Positions 54,542-64,000 of a stretch of 64,000 nucleotides of DNA are shown in pieces (position 1 is the first letter of the stretch; each line of letters opens with the position of its first letter). The notes beneath the pieces are model-generated. The model was not told the DNA's origin and did no database searches. It was given only the letters and a program-made list of their open reading frames with translations. The DNA is from Pyropia yezoensis (lineage: Eukaryota; Rhodophyta; Bangiophyceae; Bangiales; Bangiaceae), in NCBI GenBank assembly GCA_009829735.1, contig CM020620.1:7704545-7768544 (forward strand), in the 5' to 3' direction. A program made the translations under genes and the position numbers.

Positions 54542-57019
54542 TCAGTGGGTAGACCCACTGCCCGAGGGAGGCCACTCACGCGTAAGCGCGTAGACCTCCG
54601 TGCTCCACCGGTCGGCAACGTCACGACGGTCGACCACCCGAGTTACCTCGGTGCATAGCTGGACGAGGGTGCTGCGGCCAGCCTCCACGTCCTCCAGAGC
54701 TTTCTGGAGGCGGTCCAGCACGCCACCGGAGCAACGCGCTGACCCAACCAGCGCAGCACCTGGGGGGATATCCCCCCAGCTAACAGAGAGACCCCCACGC
54801 ATTGCGCGGGTAACAAGGGCGTCAACGCCCTCATACCAGAGACGGGGACCCCCGTCATGTAGGACAGGGGCGAGAGGTGACACTGACGCAGCCAGAGGAG
54901 CCACAGGAGCCGACACGGCTACCACCGGAGCCGGTGGCACCTGATACGAGGCCCGGTAGGACCCTACCGAAGAGGCTCCACCGTAACCACGGCGGTACTC
55001 CGCCCGACGACGGGACCCCTCAAGCTCCCCACCCACAGAGCCCCACTCTCGGGGACGACGGCCAACCGCCGCCGGCATCGGGTTACCGAACCACGGAGCA
55101 AGGACCTGAAGAGGGTCATGGATAACCATGGGAATACCCAGGTCAGCAACAGCCTCGGTGGATGCCCACCCATGGCAACTGGGCTCACCCGGCTGAGTAC
55201 GCCGAACACGCAACGAGTGACGAGGCAAGGGGGAGGCCCCAGCCTGCGGGTCCCGGTACGGGGGAAGGGCCAACACCCCAGCCCAGTTCACGGCATCGTG
55301 AACAGCCAGCAGGGCTTCGAACTCCCGGGCCAACCCGGTCTTGGCGGCTATCAGATCCACGCCCAGCTGCGCGATGTGCCGACGGACACCCGTCGGAAGA
55401 TGAAACAGACGACCCTGCCGGCGGACGGACAGCAAGAAGGATGAAGCCTGCCCGAGGGTAACCTCAAGGGTGAAGGTACCCTGCAACGGGTGAACCGGTC
55501 GCGAGGCCAACACACTCCCGAAGTAGCGAAGACAGGAGCCGGTGTCAAACCGGAAAGCAGGGGCGGGTTCCCACCCCTCCTGCCATAGCGGCGGGCGCAC
55601 GGGAGTGTATACCGGAGCACGACCGTTGCCGGTCTGCAACGCACACGTTATATCCGTGCGGAACGCATCCGCCATGACACCATGGTTACGTCGCCAACTC
55701 GACGCCGACTTCAACCCCGCCATGGGCGGGTAGGGAGCCGTCAACGACAGATACGGGGGTACCCCCGGGTAGTAGTCAAAGTCGGGATACCGACCGGTAC
55801 TGCCCACCGTCTCCCCAAACGCAACCGGCTCCGCCGCCGCCGCAATCCCCCGAGCACTAGCCGGGTAGTCAATCTCCCGCGGCAACGCGGGGGCAATCAG
55901 GTCGCAGACCCCGAAGTTGGGGTCGAGGTAGACCTCACCCCGTCCCACCCGGGTGCGCCAGAGCTGCGCATGCCGGTCGTCCGGCTGACTCAGGATCCAA
56001 TGGTGTTCCACCCGGACCGCGTTCGGCTGGTTGACCAGCCGCACCAACTCCCGCTCCCAGCTCGGGTCCACCTTGACGCGCCGGGAGGACTCTCCACGGG
56101 GATGCACCAGGTGGAAGTCCACCCGCATGCGCCCATCGGACTCCATCGACTCTTGCACCGTGAGGCCTCTAACCCGAGCCACCAAGTCGGACACCGACAT
56201 GGCGGGTTGACCCGCCGCCACGGCGACGCCGCCACCCAACGGGGCAACCCGGGCAGGACCAGGAAGAATCGGGGGCGCCGGGGGACGCACCACCGGCAGA
56301 GGGGCCGACGTCGGAGATGGACGAGGCCGAGGAGGAAGAAGAAGGGCGGGAGCCCGCCCGGAGTAACTCCCGGTGTCAACCGCCATGGGAGAAGGAGCGT
56401 CTTGACCGCTCGACACCCGCGGCACCGCAGGTATGGTACCGGCGCCGGCACCACCCGTCGGCGTAGCCCCCGCCTCGGAAGGGGAAGGCACTTCGACAGC
56501 CTCCGGAGCCGGAGCCCCGGCCGTGCGGGCACCCGCACCGTCTTGACCCGCCGCACCGGGTGTCGCACCGCCACCACCACCCGCGTCAACGTCGGGACCG
56601 CCTCGAGGAGTCACCGCCCGGACACCCGGACCACCTTGACCAGCCGGAGTCGGCTGCGGGTCGCCACCTCCGCCGCAGGGCGGACCATCTTGAGGTAGCT
56701 GCGGTGAGCCGGCACCGGCACCAGGCTCCATCCGGGCAGCCGGCAGAGAGGGGGTAGAAGCCGCCACGCGCGGTTGACCGCCGGGTTGACCGCCGGCCGA
56801 CGGGACCGTCGTGCCGCTGCACACGGACGACAGTCCTCCGGCCGACAGACGGACGGACACCGCAGGCCCGTCGTCGTCAGACGAGCTCACCCCGTAACGC
56901 GCGGCGTCGGGACCGACAGGCGCGTCGTCCTCCATCTCCTCCCCGATCAGGAGGTCTTCTTCCTCTTCAAGCACCTGGGGATAGGACATGATAACGGGTG
57001 CGGAGTCCCCCGCGCCCAC
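54542..57019 (-). CDS. Antisense ORF of gypsy element, 825 aa
   Basis: An uninterrupted 825-codon frame opposite to gag-pol, between pol and the 3' LTR. Residues ~1-280 are Gly/Ala/Pro-rich with an acidic start (EEEEDLLIGEEMEDD) and look disordered. From about residue 280 the chain looks structured: LVARVRGLTVQES, LVRLVNQPNAVRVEHHWIL, VGRGEVYLDPNFGVCDLIAP, PDFDYYPGVPPYLSL, FRFDTGSCLRYFGSVL, then a helical C-terminus with LDRLQKALEDVEAGRSTL. No family recognised; not envelope-like (no signal peptide or membrane span). It would need its own promoter in 57020-57575 or in the 3' LTR. Antisense ORFs at this place are known in some plant gypsy lineages. Confidence 0.65.
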   Translation of the reverse strand: MGAGDSAPVIMSYPQVLEEEEDLLIGEEMEDDAPVGPDAARYGVSSSDDDGPAVSVRLSAGGLSSVCSGTTVPSAGGQPGGQPRVAASTPSLPAARMEPGAGAGSPQLPQDGPPCGGGGDPQPTPAGQGGPGVRAVTPRGGPDVDAGGGGGATPGAAGQDGAGARTAGAPAPEAVEVPSPSEAGATPTGGAGAGTIPAVPRVSSGQDAPSPMAVDTGSYSGRAPALLLPPRPRPSPTSAPLPVVRPPAPPILPGPARVAPLGGGVAVAAGQPAMSVSDLVARVRGLTVQESMESDGRMRVDFHLVHPRGESSRRVKVDPSWERELVRLVNQPNAVRVEHHWILSQPDDRHAQLWRTRVGRGEVYLDPNFGVCDLIAPALPREIDYPASARGIAAAAEPVAFGETVGSTGRYPDFDYYPGVPPYLSLTAPYPPMAGLKSASSWRRNHGVMADAFRTDITCALQTGNGRAPVYTPVRPPLWQEGWEPAPAFRFDTGSCLRYFGSVLASRPVHPLQGTFTLEVTLGQASSFLLSVRRQGRLFHLPTGVRRHIAQLGVDLIAAKTGLAREFEALLAVHDAVNWAGVLALPPYRDPQAGASPLPRHSLRVRRTQPGEPSCHGWASTEAVADLGIPMVIHDPLQVLAPWFGNPMPAAVGRRPREWGSVGGELEGSRRRAEYRRGYGGASSVGSYRASYQVPPAPVVAVSAPVAPLAASVSPLAPVLHDGGPRLWYEGVDALVTRAMRGGLSVSWGDIPPGAALVGSARCSGGVLDRLQKALEDVEAGRSTLVQLCTEVTRVVDRRDVADRWSTEVYALTREWPPSGSGSTH

Positions 57020-57575
57020 AAGCCGTCGACGGCTACGACCCGGTACGGTGGGTTAACCGGGACGAGCCAGGGAAGCGCGGGCACCCGCGCTTATGACCAC
57101 AAACGGCCACGAGAAGCGCCGCAGGCACGCGGGTCGACCCGCGCCCCACGGGGCTACGACCGCGCTCCACCCAGGCACCTGGGCGGGACGGGGCCACCCC
57201 CACACCCGGGGTAAGCAAGGGGGGTCACCCCCAACCGACCCCACTCAACGCGGGCAGCCCCCGCCCCCCCACTCAATCGTCCACACGAGAGGGGCCCCCC
57301 TACCACCAGGCACCTGGTGGCGGATCCGCTTGCACCACCCCTCAGAGGGGGGTCGTGAACAGCAACCCGCATCGGGAATTTAACGGTCCGGAAAACGAAT
57401 CGTGTGTGTGTACCACACAAAGGGGGGCACCCCCCTCAGACAACCTCGAAAAGGGGTGTCTGTCGCGACGGGGCGCAAAGCCCCACCCGACTGGTAAACG
57501 GTCACGCGACCCACTTACATTCGGTAACCCGAATGCAACTCGACCCGAGGACGGGCCGAATCTAAGGGGGGGATA
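57020..57575. other. Non-coding end of gypsy element with polypurine tract
   Basis: No supported ORF. It ends in the polypurine tract TAAGGGGGGGATA (about 57563-57575), which primes plus-strand synthesis in this family. It is the natural site for a promoter of the antisense ORF. Confidence 0.6.
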
Positions 57576-57937
57576 TGTAGCAATATGGTTGTCCGTATTG
57601 TGACCCTAATATTAGGGGGGCTACTTCTAATCCATAACTTCAATTTGAGAGTCCGAGCTGGTCACGGTATCTATAAGTTACGTATGACCTGAGGGACTTG
57701 CATCTTGGGGTGGAGGGTAGTTAGTAGTGTCTCCGAGGGTTTATAACGAGGGGGCCGGTGGCGAATCCACCGCCGGCCAAGGTAGAACAACAAACCCCTC
57801 CCATTTGGGCTCCCATCTTGGTCCCGTGGCTTGCGCTCCAAGGACAGCAACCTTGGCCTCCCGGTGACGTCGGTGCCGATCCCCCTTGGTGAGTGTTCCC
57901 TGAGAGTGGACGTGCGACGGATTCCTATTGTGCTACA
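57576..57937 (+). repeat. 3' LTR of gypsy element
   Basis: Identical to the 5' LTR; followed by target duplication AAGGT at 57938-57942. Confidence 0.95.
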
Positions 57938-58072
57938 AAGGTGTGGCAACCATCCGCCGCGCGTACGCCGACGGGAACGGGGGCGAGGGTGGCGATGACG
58001 GATATTGCAGCGCTGTGGGGCTGGGAGCGTGAACATGAGGACAGGAAGGAGGACAGCATAATACTGCGTCGT

Positions 58073-59098
58073 TTACTCCACAACGGCCATCATGTTGCGC
58101 TGGACCAAGCGGAATTGACTGCTGATCTGCTCCTGAGTCAACCGAGCAATGGCGTGCGCGATCAAAGATCTGGGCTTATCCAAATACAAAGAGTTAGAGT
58201 ACACTAAATCTCGCACATGACACTTCAAGTCGTTGAACACACCTTCAATCGGTTGAAGATTCGGACTGTACGGAGGCAGCCTGACGTGATACATGGCATT
58301 GGCTGTCATATACGCATCCCCATCGGCGTCATGGATGCCAGCGTTGTCATAAAGTACAACACACGAGGCGGGCTGCTGGTCCCACGGCAGGCCTGGCCGG
58401 TACGTACCCATCCGCCGCTTCAAACATTGCAGAAACACCCTCCAATCATGAGCTGTCTGGGCTCGACCCATCACAACAGTCTGCGACCACAAAACACCTC
58501 CAGTGATAGACACTCCCATCATGGTGCTGGTCCTCGCCACAGTGCGCGGATCACGATCCAGCAACGCACATGGTGTTGAATGGTGGGATCGGCCGTACTT
58601 CCGGAACACGTCCCCACCATCGGTGTGCACTTCATCAACTGAAACAATGCATCGTAATGGGACCTGACTCACGTCAATCACGAACTGCTCCTGTGCCGCC
58701 ATGCTGCGCTCCTAGAAGAGGCGCTCGACGCGCTTCCGCGTGAAGCCGTGCGCCATGAGGATGCGTTGCACTGTCGAAGCACTGACAAACGTCGTATCGA
58801 GCGCTGGGTACTCCAGCGCAATGGCTACGAGCAATTCGGAGTGCTCACGTAGGAACGCGACCGGCTCATCCTCCACCAAGCTTAAAACGACGCGGACCAG
58901 CTCTTCGTTGCGCAAGGCGGCGTCCTTGTGCCCATTCTCGAGTTCTGCGTCAGGCCACACGGATCCAGTCGCCGCCATCCGGCGGCGCCAACGCCTGATG
59001 GAGTACTCACTGCACTTGACCAACGACGCCGCTTCCGCCACGTCGTAGCCTTTGCCCAGCAGCTTCAGCGCATAAATGCGCTTCTCCTCGGAAAACAT
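58073..59098 (-). pseudogene. Tc1/mariner-like transposase, second copy, one stop
   Basis: From ATG 59098 (MFSEEKRIYALKLL) 342 codons with a single in-frame TAG at 58714-58712 (ERLF*ERS; the copy at 15513 reads ERLFQERN, a CAG-to-TAG change). N-terminal helix-turn-helix CSEYSIRRWRRRM; DDE residues in SVDEVHTDGGD, VLYDNAGIHD and PYSPNLQPIEGVFNDLK with 33 residues between second D and E. The 58073-58702 stretch could start anew at ATG 58702 but would lack the DNA-binding domain. An upstream extension of the frame to 59440 is probably not coding. It starts 135 bp from the gypsy 3' LTR; terminal repeats were not found. Confidence 0.85.
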
Positions 59099-60160
59099 AG
59101 TGCGGGGCGGGGGCGGGAGAGGCCGGGGAAGAGTGGGAGGATGTAGAGCGGGGGAGCGCGAGGAGCAGCGCAGGGTCTGTCGGTCGGCTTTGGCATCGGG
59201 GCCGCCGCGGCGGGGTGCAGCGGGATGGGAATGCCCCCAGTGTAGGTGTGAGGGCGATGGCGCGAGGGAGCGGGCAGAGATGGATGGGACCGCCGAGGGT
59301 CGTCGTGTGGCTTGTGCTTGTGTTTTATGGTCACTGTTGGAGATCAAGTGTCGTACGTTTCCCGCCCGACAAGGTTCACTGAAGCACAGAGGAGCAAGAT
59401 CGGTTGGAGTTGATCGAAACTGTATCGGTGTTTTCTGCACAATACCTGCAACGCCGTGTGACAGTTTATGGGGACTTCGACTGAACTTCGTTTACCTGTC
59501 CAAGCAAATACGAGACGTCTTTAAAACGTGTAGATCTACTCTTTTTTCGTGTCTCCTCAATTATTCTTGAGCTTGTTGACGACTGGTTTGTCTTGGCATC
59601 GCTCTCGCCGCCTTGGTGGTTCGTCTGCATCCGCGCGCGCTGGGGTGTGAGGCCGGAGGGTTCGTTGTCGACCGCTGATGGCGATTTTTGTTGGGGCTGG
59701 GATTTCATTCAGATGCCTCGACTCCCGTCTTGCCTCAGTGGCCTGCAGAACGCTCTGAGGAGCTCCACAGTTGTGACAATAATCGAGATCCACCGCTACT
59801 CGTTTGCCTCTGATGTCGTCGTCCCTACTGCGTTCACCACGACACCTCCCCCGCGCGATCCGTCACCATCCCTCGATTCTTTTTCGGGCAGCGTCATCCT
59901 CAAGTCCCCTGGGCGGCAAGCTGAACGGGGGGCAAGATGTTCGTCGCCACCATGGTGGCCACGTCGATCACAAGTCTCTCACGGGACTCCCTCGCTGCCA
60001 TGGCGGGTTCGGCCGTCGAGCGCTCCCACTGCCGCCGTGTCAGACAGCGGAAACGGGTCGCTCGCTGAGCGCGACCGGACCTTCTCTCCCTGCTCCCGTC
60101 GCCTCACCCATGCTTTCACCCAACAGGGTTTGCCCCAGTCCGGTTTTGATCGATCTGTGG
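59099..60160. other. Intergenic, no gene seen
   Basis: Unassigned ORFs only, including a 192-codon plus-strand frame at 59593-60171 without domains. Confidence 0.35.
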
Positions 60161-60167
60161 CGCCCGA

Positions 60168-61900
60168 ATGACGGCGGCCGCCGCCGCCGCCGCCGCCGCG
60201 CGACTGCGGATGGTGTCGGAGCCGCTGCCTGCAGTGTCGGCCCGACGCCCAAGCGCCGCTGCGGCGACGAGGCTACAGAAAGTGCGGACCGCCTCTTTCC
60301 GCGGCCGCGCCGGCATTCTGCTCATAAACAGTTACAGCCTCACATGCGGTCGCCCCCGCAGCTGATGCGGCCGCGGCATCGGCGTCGACTGCACCCGCGG
60401 CGGCGGCGGCCGTGGCGGTCGCGGACGTGGCGGCCCCGCCCGTGGCGGCAGAAGCGTCGTCGGCAGTAGATCCGGCGGTGCCAGCAACGGCGGCGGCGTC
60501 GGCGACACCGGGGGCAGCAGCCCCCGTGGGCATGGCCCGCGAGGCCGCCGCAGCAGTGGCGGCGACTGTGCCCGCCGCCGCCGCCCCCCCCCCCTTCCTA
60601 TGTTTGCGACTGGAACGCCCGCGGAAGGTGCGGCTCCTGGTCCAGCGACCGCTGCACCTCCCGTAACAGGGGCGTTTCCTGTCCGGGTGACGGCTGCGCC
60701 TGTTGTGGCGGCAGCGCCTTCGACCGCGACTGTGGAGGCGGCAGCGGCGGCCACGGCTCCTGATTTAGCAGCGGCGCCTGTTGCGGCGTCGGCGCTAGTG
60801 GCAGTAGCAGCAGCGGCGGCGGCCGCGGTGACGGCGGCAGGGACGTTGGAGGCGCCTACCCCGCCCCCCTCCCACCCGATCCTCGCATGAGCGGATCGAC
60901 AGCGCCCTCACATTCGAGCACTTGGGCATGGGAGACGACGCCAGCGCGGCGGCGGCGGCGGCCGCTGCGGACGCGTTTGCCGCCTCCGAGCGGTACGCGC
61001 TGTACAAGGCCGCCCGGATGCCGGCGTCCTACTCAGGGGTATGGGGGGGCACCGTCGCGGCCGAGGCGGTCGCCACGTTTGACTCGCAGCCCGTCCACGA
61101 GTGGCTTCCCGCCGCGCTCACAAAGAGGTGGGCCCGCTGCGGGAGCCATGCCAAGTCGCTGCGAATGCTGGGCGCCGCGTGCCTCGGAATGTACGAGCGG
61201 GTCGTGGTCGGGGCGAGCGTGGCCACCCTCTTCGCAGCGCCCAGTCCTGATGAGGGCAGAGGCTGCTATGGCAGCTACGCGGCCGCTGCCGCCTGTGCGT
61301 AAAAGGCGATGGCGCGCCACGTGGACAGGGTGATCCAGGCCGCCGCGGCGGGACTGATGGTGAGCCCACGGTGGCGAGGCCACCGTCGCCCTGCGGCGGG
61401 CGTGCTGCGCGGCGGTGCTGGCGCACCTGTCGATTGCGAACGCGGCGTCGGCAGCGACGGCGGATACCAAGGCGTACGTGGTCTCCCAGTGAGTGCTGCT
61501 GGAGTTTTGGCTGGGTGGGCCGGCCACCTGGCGCTGGCGTCGCTGGTAGAGCCCGACGACCGATTTCTCCGTCACACGGAGGAATTTTACGATGTGGCCC
61601 CCGTGGCGTGTGAGGGGGTGGGCGCGAAGCGCCTGGCAGCGGCACACCAGCCGCTGCGGGATTTAGCCAAGGGCGATGGGCTTCCGGGTGGGCGACCAGG
61701 CGGCGACTAAGCCGCGGCTGCAGCGGGTCACCCCCGAGCACCTAGCCGAGCTTCGCGAGGCGATCCAGGTCGTCGCCACCGCGCTGGAGGAGTATCTTGT
61801 GGTCGGCGTGGGCGTGGGCGTTGCCGCCGCCGCCGCCGCCACGTCGGTTGCCCGTGTGAGCAGTCCCGCCCCCCTCGCCCCCTCGACACTGCCCTCCATC
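60168..61900 (+). pseudogene. Ala-rich region, probable decayed or multi-exon gene
   Basis: Several plus-strand frames are Ala-rich in turn. The most protein-like part is 60922-61302, which extends upstream without stop (ERIDSALTFEHLGMGDD) and reads ERYALYKAARMPASYSGVW, then RMLGAACLGMYERVVVGAS, ending at TAA 61300-61302. The same frame reopens at 61309 (MARHVDRVIQAAAAGL), after which the protein-like signal moves to another frame (EATVALRRACCAAVLAHLS) and back. That pattern suggests frameshifts or unrecognised introns. No family recognised. Confidence 0.3.
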
Positions 61901-63732
61901 AATGGTATGCTCCCCTTTCCGCGTCGCGGAGTCTTCGGCAGCCCCTGCTGCCACTGCCGGCACGGGCAGCGACGGAGCGCTGGCGCCCGCCACGTCCGGA
62001 AACATCGCGCTGTTAGTGTTGGCAACTGCCCTTGGAAGCGCTTTCTGCTTCAGCCACAACGCCCTCTGTTTCTATGTTCCTTCTCTTTGCCTGGCTCATC
62101 TGTACAGTCACGCAATCGCACACACATCCACCCTCCTCCACCCAGGCGCCCTTCTCCCCCACCGCCGACCGGCCTCCCGAGTCTGCATGCACCTGCATTT
62201 ACACTTTCGAGCTTCTGTCGCAGCGGAGGACGACCACCTGCCTCTTTCTTCCCGCGGTTAGTCGACCGTGCAGGGCCCACGTCGCGTCCACTGCAGCGCT
62301 GGGAGTCTTGGAGATGCTTGCCCCTCAGCGCGAACGCCCCCTTACCGACCTTGCTGCCGCGGTGACACGGTGGTGCGGCGGGTCAGACACGCGGGCGTTT
62401 TTCCGCCATTGGGGCGGCCGCCGCGTCAGAAGGCAGTCGTCTCAGGAGACCAGGTTGGGGCTGTCGGTCGTGTGGGGCCCACGTCGCCGCTACCGCGCCA
62501 CTGGAGATGTTGGTGACGCTTTCTCAGGAGTGCGCGTGTCCTCCCCCCTCTCGCACCCTCCGATACATCATCCAATCCATCAAACAAAAGGTGCTGCGCT
62601 CCTTCCATGCCGGACATGCCGTCGGTAGGGTGCTTTGGTCTTTTGGAAGGGCAGCCAGAGCTGCCATCATCTGGCGAGGCGGAAAGCACGCGCGCGTGAG
62701 GAAGTCCGGCCAATCTCGGCAGGACAACAACAAAGCTCTTCGAGCACAAGCACTCCCGTCCTGCCTCAGGAGCTGGGCGCACCTGGTCGAACCTGCTCAA
62801 CAATCCCCCAGAATCCCCCACGAGCCCCCACATCGTCTCCCCCCGTGCACCTGTGTCTATTGGCCCACCCGCCCCTGTCGTAATCATCCTTAGCAGCGCT
62901 CCGTGCCACAGAAGTCGCGTGCGCCTGCGCCCTCACTCCCCCGCAGTGTGAGTGTTGAGCCGATGTGACCGAACGTAGAAGAACTTGTCTCTCTCTCCTC
63001 GCCAGTGGGGCGAAATAATCCCGCTATGCTCCGAGCTAGATACTACACCCCTATTCGGCAAGCGTGCCGTGCCCGCCTTGGCCTCTTGCCCACATTTCGG
63101 CCCCTGAACGAATGCCCAGGTGGGCCGCTCCCCTCAGTTCAAGCAGACCCTCTTCGGCCCCCGACCGCACCCGTCGTCGGCCCAGCCTGCAAACAAGCCT
63201 AAGAGTGGCTGACGTGCCTTCAAGGCGCATGAAAGGCGCCTGCCCAGCCACTCACCGCGTGGCAATGGGCCGCCGCCGCCCGCTCCCAGTCTGGACGGCG
63301 ACCCTCATACCATGGGGAGGCAGTGATGGTACCCTCCCACACGGCCGTCACCCCTCCAGCCTCAAGCTTGGTTCGCAGCAGCCCACCGCGGGCGCGCTGC
63401 CGCAACGCAGCTGGCCTGCGGGCAGGGCGGCGGTGCCACGGGTCATGGCTGCAGGTGGGCAGCGCCCCCTGCCGGGGGGATGGCAAGTCCTCCCGACAAT
63501 CCACCCGGCGGAGGCCGCACTTGGCAGGTGCTCCCTCTTCCCTGGTGCTCCACACAACAACCCCTCACCTGAGCACCCGCTCCCCCAGCGTCCTTTTTGA
63601 TTCCCCACCCCCCCCGCCTCACCCATCATTGAAGATCTCGCCTTTCCCGGCCCCCTCATGCACGCCACCCTGCACGCCACCTGGGAGCATCATTGCACTG
63701 ATCGCACGGCACTTCTTCCAGTCCGAAGAAAA
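61901..63732. other. Intergenic, no gene seen
   Basis: Short unassigned ORFs on both strands only. Confidence 0.4.
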
Positions 63733-64000
63733 ATGGCATCCGCACCTCTTGTCATCAACGCCATACACTCCGCCATCATGGGGGACGGCACGTCACGGCC
63801 ATACCCCGTCAGCACCACAGCGGCCGGCTGCTTGACACAACGCGAGTGCCTGCTCCCTGGCGCCCTCCGCGGCGGCGACCTTGCCTGCGCGCACCACCGC
63901 GGAAGCAGCGGCGGTGGCTGCGGCGCATCAGCGGCGGCCTCGGCGGCAGCGAGCGACATAAACTGGACAGTGAGGTGGTGGGATAGCACCGACGACGGTG
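63733..64000 (+). CDS. Partial gene at the window edge, unknown function
   Basis: An ATG at 63733 opens a frame with no stop through the last base (89 codons seen). It reads MASAPLVINAIHSAIMGDG, RPYPVSTTAAGC, CLLPGALRGGDLACAHHRG, then an Ala/Gly/Ser-rich stretch and INWTVRWWDS. Cysteines and the GDLAC turn give it a folded look, but I do not recognise the family. A C-rich pyrimidine tract precedes the start. The opposite strand has a 99-codon ORF (63690-63989) that is probably the shadow. Confidence 0.4.
   Translation, partial: MASAPLVINAIHSAIMGDGTSRPYPVSTTAAGCLTQRECLLPGALRGGDLACAHHRGSSGGGCGASAAASAAASDINWTVRWWDSTDDG

Larger units (their letters stand above)
47118..57937 (+). mobile_element. 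Ty3/gypsy chromovirus, looks whole, very young
   Basis: A 10,820-bp LTR retrotransposon. The LTRs (47118-47479, 57576-57937) are both 362 bp and identical by eye, start TG and end CA, and are flanked by a perfect AAGGT duplication (47113-47117, 57938-57942). Internal order: primer-binding-like site, gag, pol (protease, RT, RNase H, integrase, chromodomain), a hairpin cluster, a long antisense ORF, and a polypurine tract (AAGGGGGGGATA before 57576). Integrase after RNase H plus the chromodomain gives Metaviridae, chromovirus branch. No breaks seen. Identical LTRs mean insertion too recent for LTR divergence. Confidence 0.95.

Noticed and set aside
54542-57019. Antisense ORF as an envelope gene
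   Set aside because: No signal peptide, membrane span or fusion-peptide-like segment, and it is on the opposite strand to gag-pol.

Overview
The window reads as nuclear DNA of a GC-rich eukaryote in a draft assembly: there is a 463-base N gap at 12099-12561, and host genes are split by short GT-AG introns of about 230-360 bp (donors GTGCGT, GTAAGT, GTACGT, GTATGT). High GC, few short introns and heavy transposon load would fit a bangiophyte red alga such as Porphyra/Pyropia, but no sequence here proves the taxon.

Layout. 1-8451: a KDZ/Zisupton-like DNA-transposon gene, open in one frame except for two stops, split by a broken Ty3/gypsy element (2379-6615) with a 5-bp target duplication. 8736-12098: a 157-bp tandem array, an 18-bp GC minisatellite and long G/C runs up to the gap. 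12888-15415: a foldback-like element with ~490-bp inverted repeats around a 228-bp satellite. 15513-16541: a Tc1/mariner-like transposase with one stop. 16600-17430: a ~190-bp tandem array. 17.5-21.0 kb: nothing convincing. 21049-24507 (-): an intact 1152-aa Plavaka/CACTA-like transposase with an N-terminal C2H2 finger. 26413-28344: a two-exon gene of unknown function.

30.3-42 kb is the host-gene island: a cytochrome P450 N-terminal relic, a tRNA-Val(UAC) fragment, a secreted CAP-Kazal protein (-), a trypsin-like protease whose catalytic domain is split by a Pro/Thr/Arg repeat (-), a four-exon maltose/galactoside-type O-acetyltransferase (+) and a two-exon coiled-coil membrane protein (-).

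42-47 kb holds a TA-flanked 1.5-kb inverted-repeat element and degraded coding sequence. 47118-57937 is a complete-looking, very young Ty3/gypsy chromovirus (identical 362-bp LTRs, AAGGT target duplication) with a long antisense ORF between pol and the 3' LTR. 58073-59098 (-) is a second Tc1/mariner-like transposase with one stop. 60-62 kb is Ala-rich and looks like decayed coding sequence, and a gene open at the window edge starts at 63733.

The most notable signals are: the antisense ORF in the same place in two diverged gypsy elements, with a short stretch that appears shared; a near-perfect hairpin LTR; the exact nested insertion; the foldback element; and the protease with a ~150-residue insert directly after its active-site GDSG.
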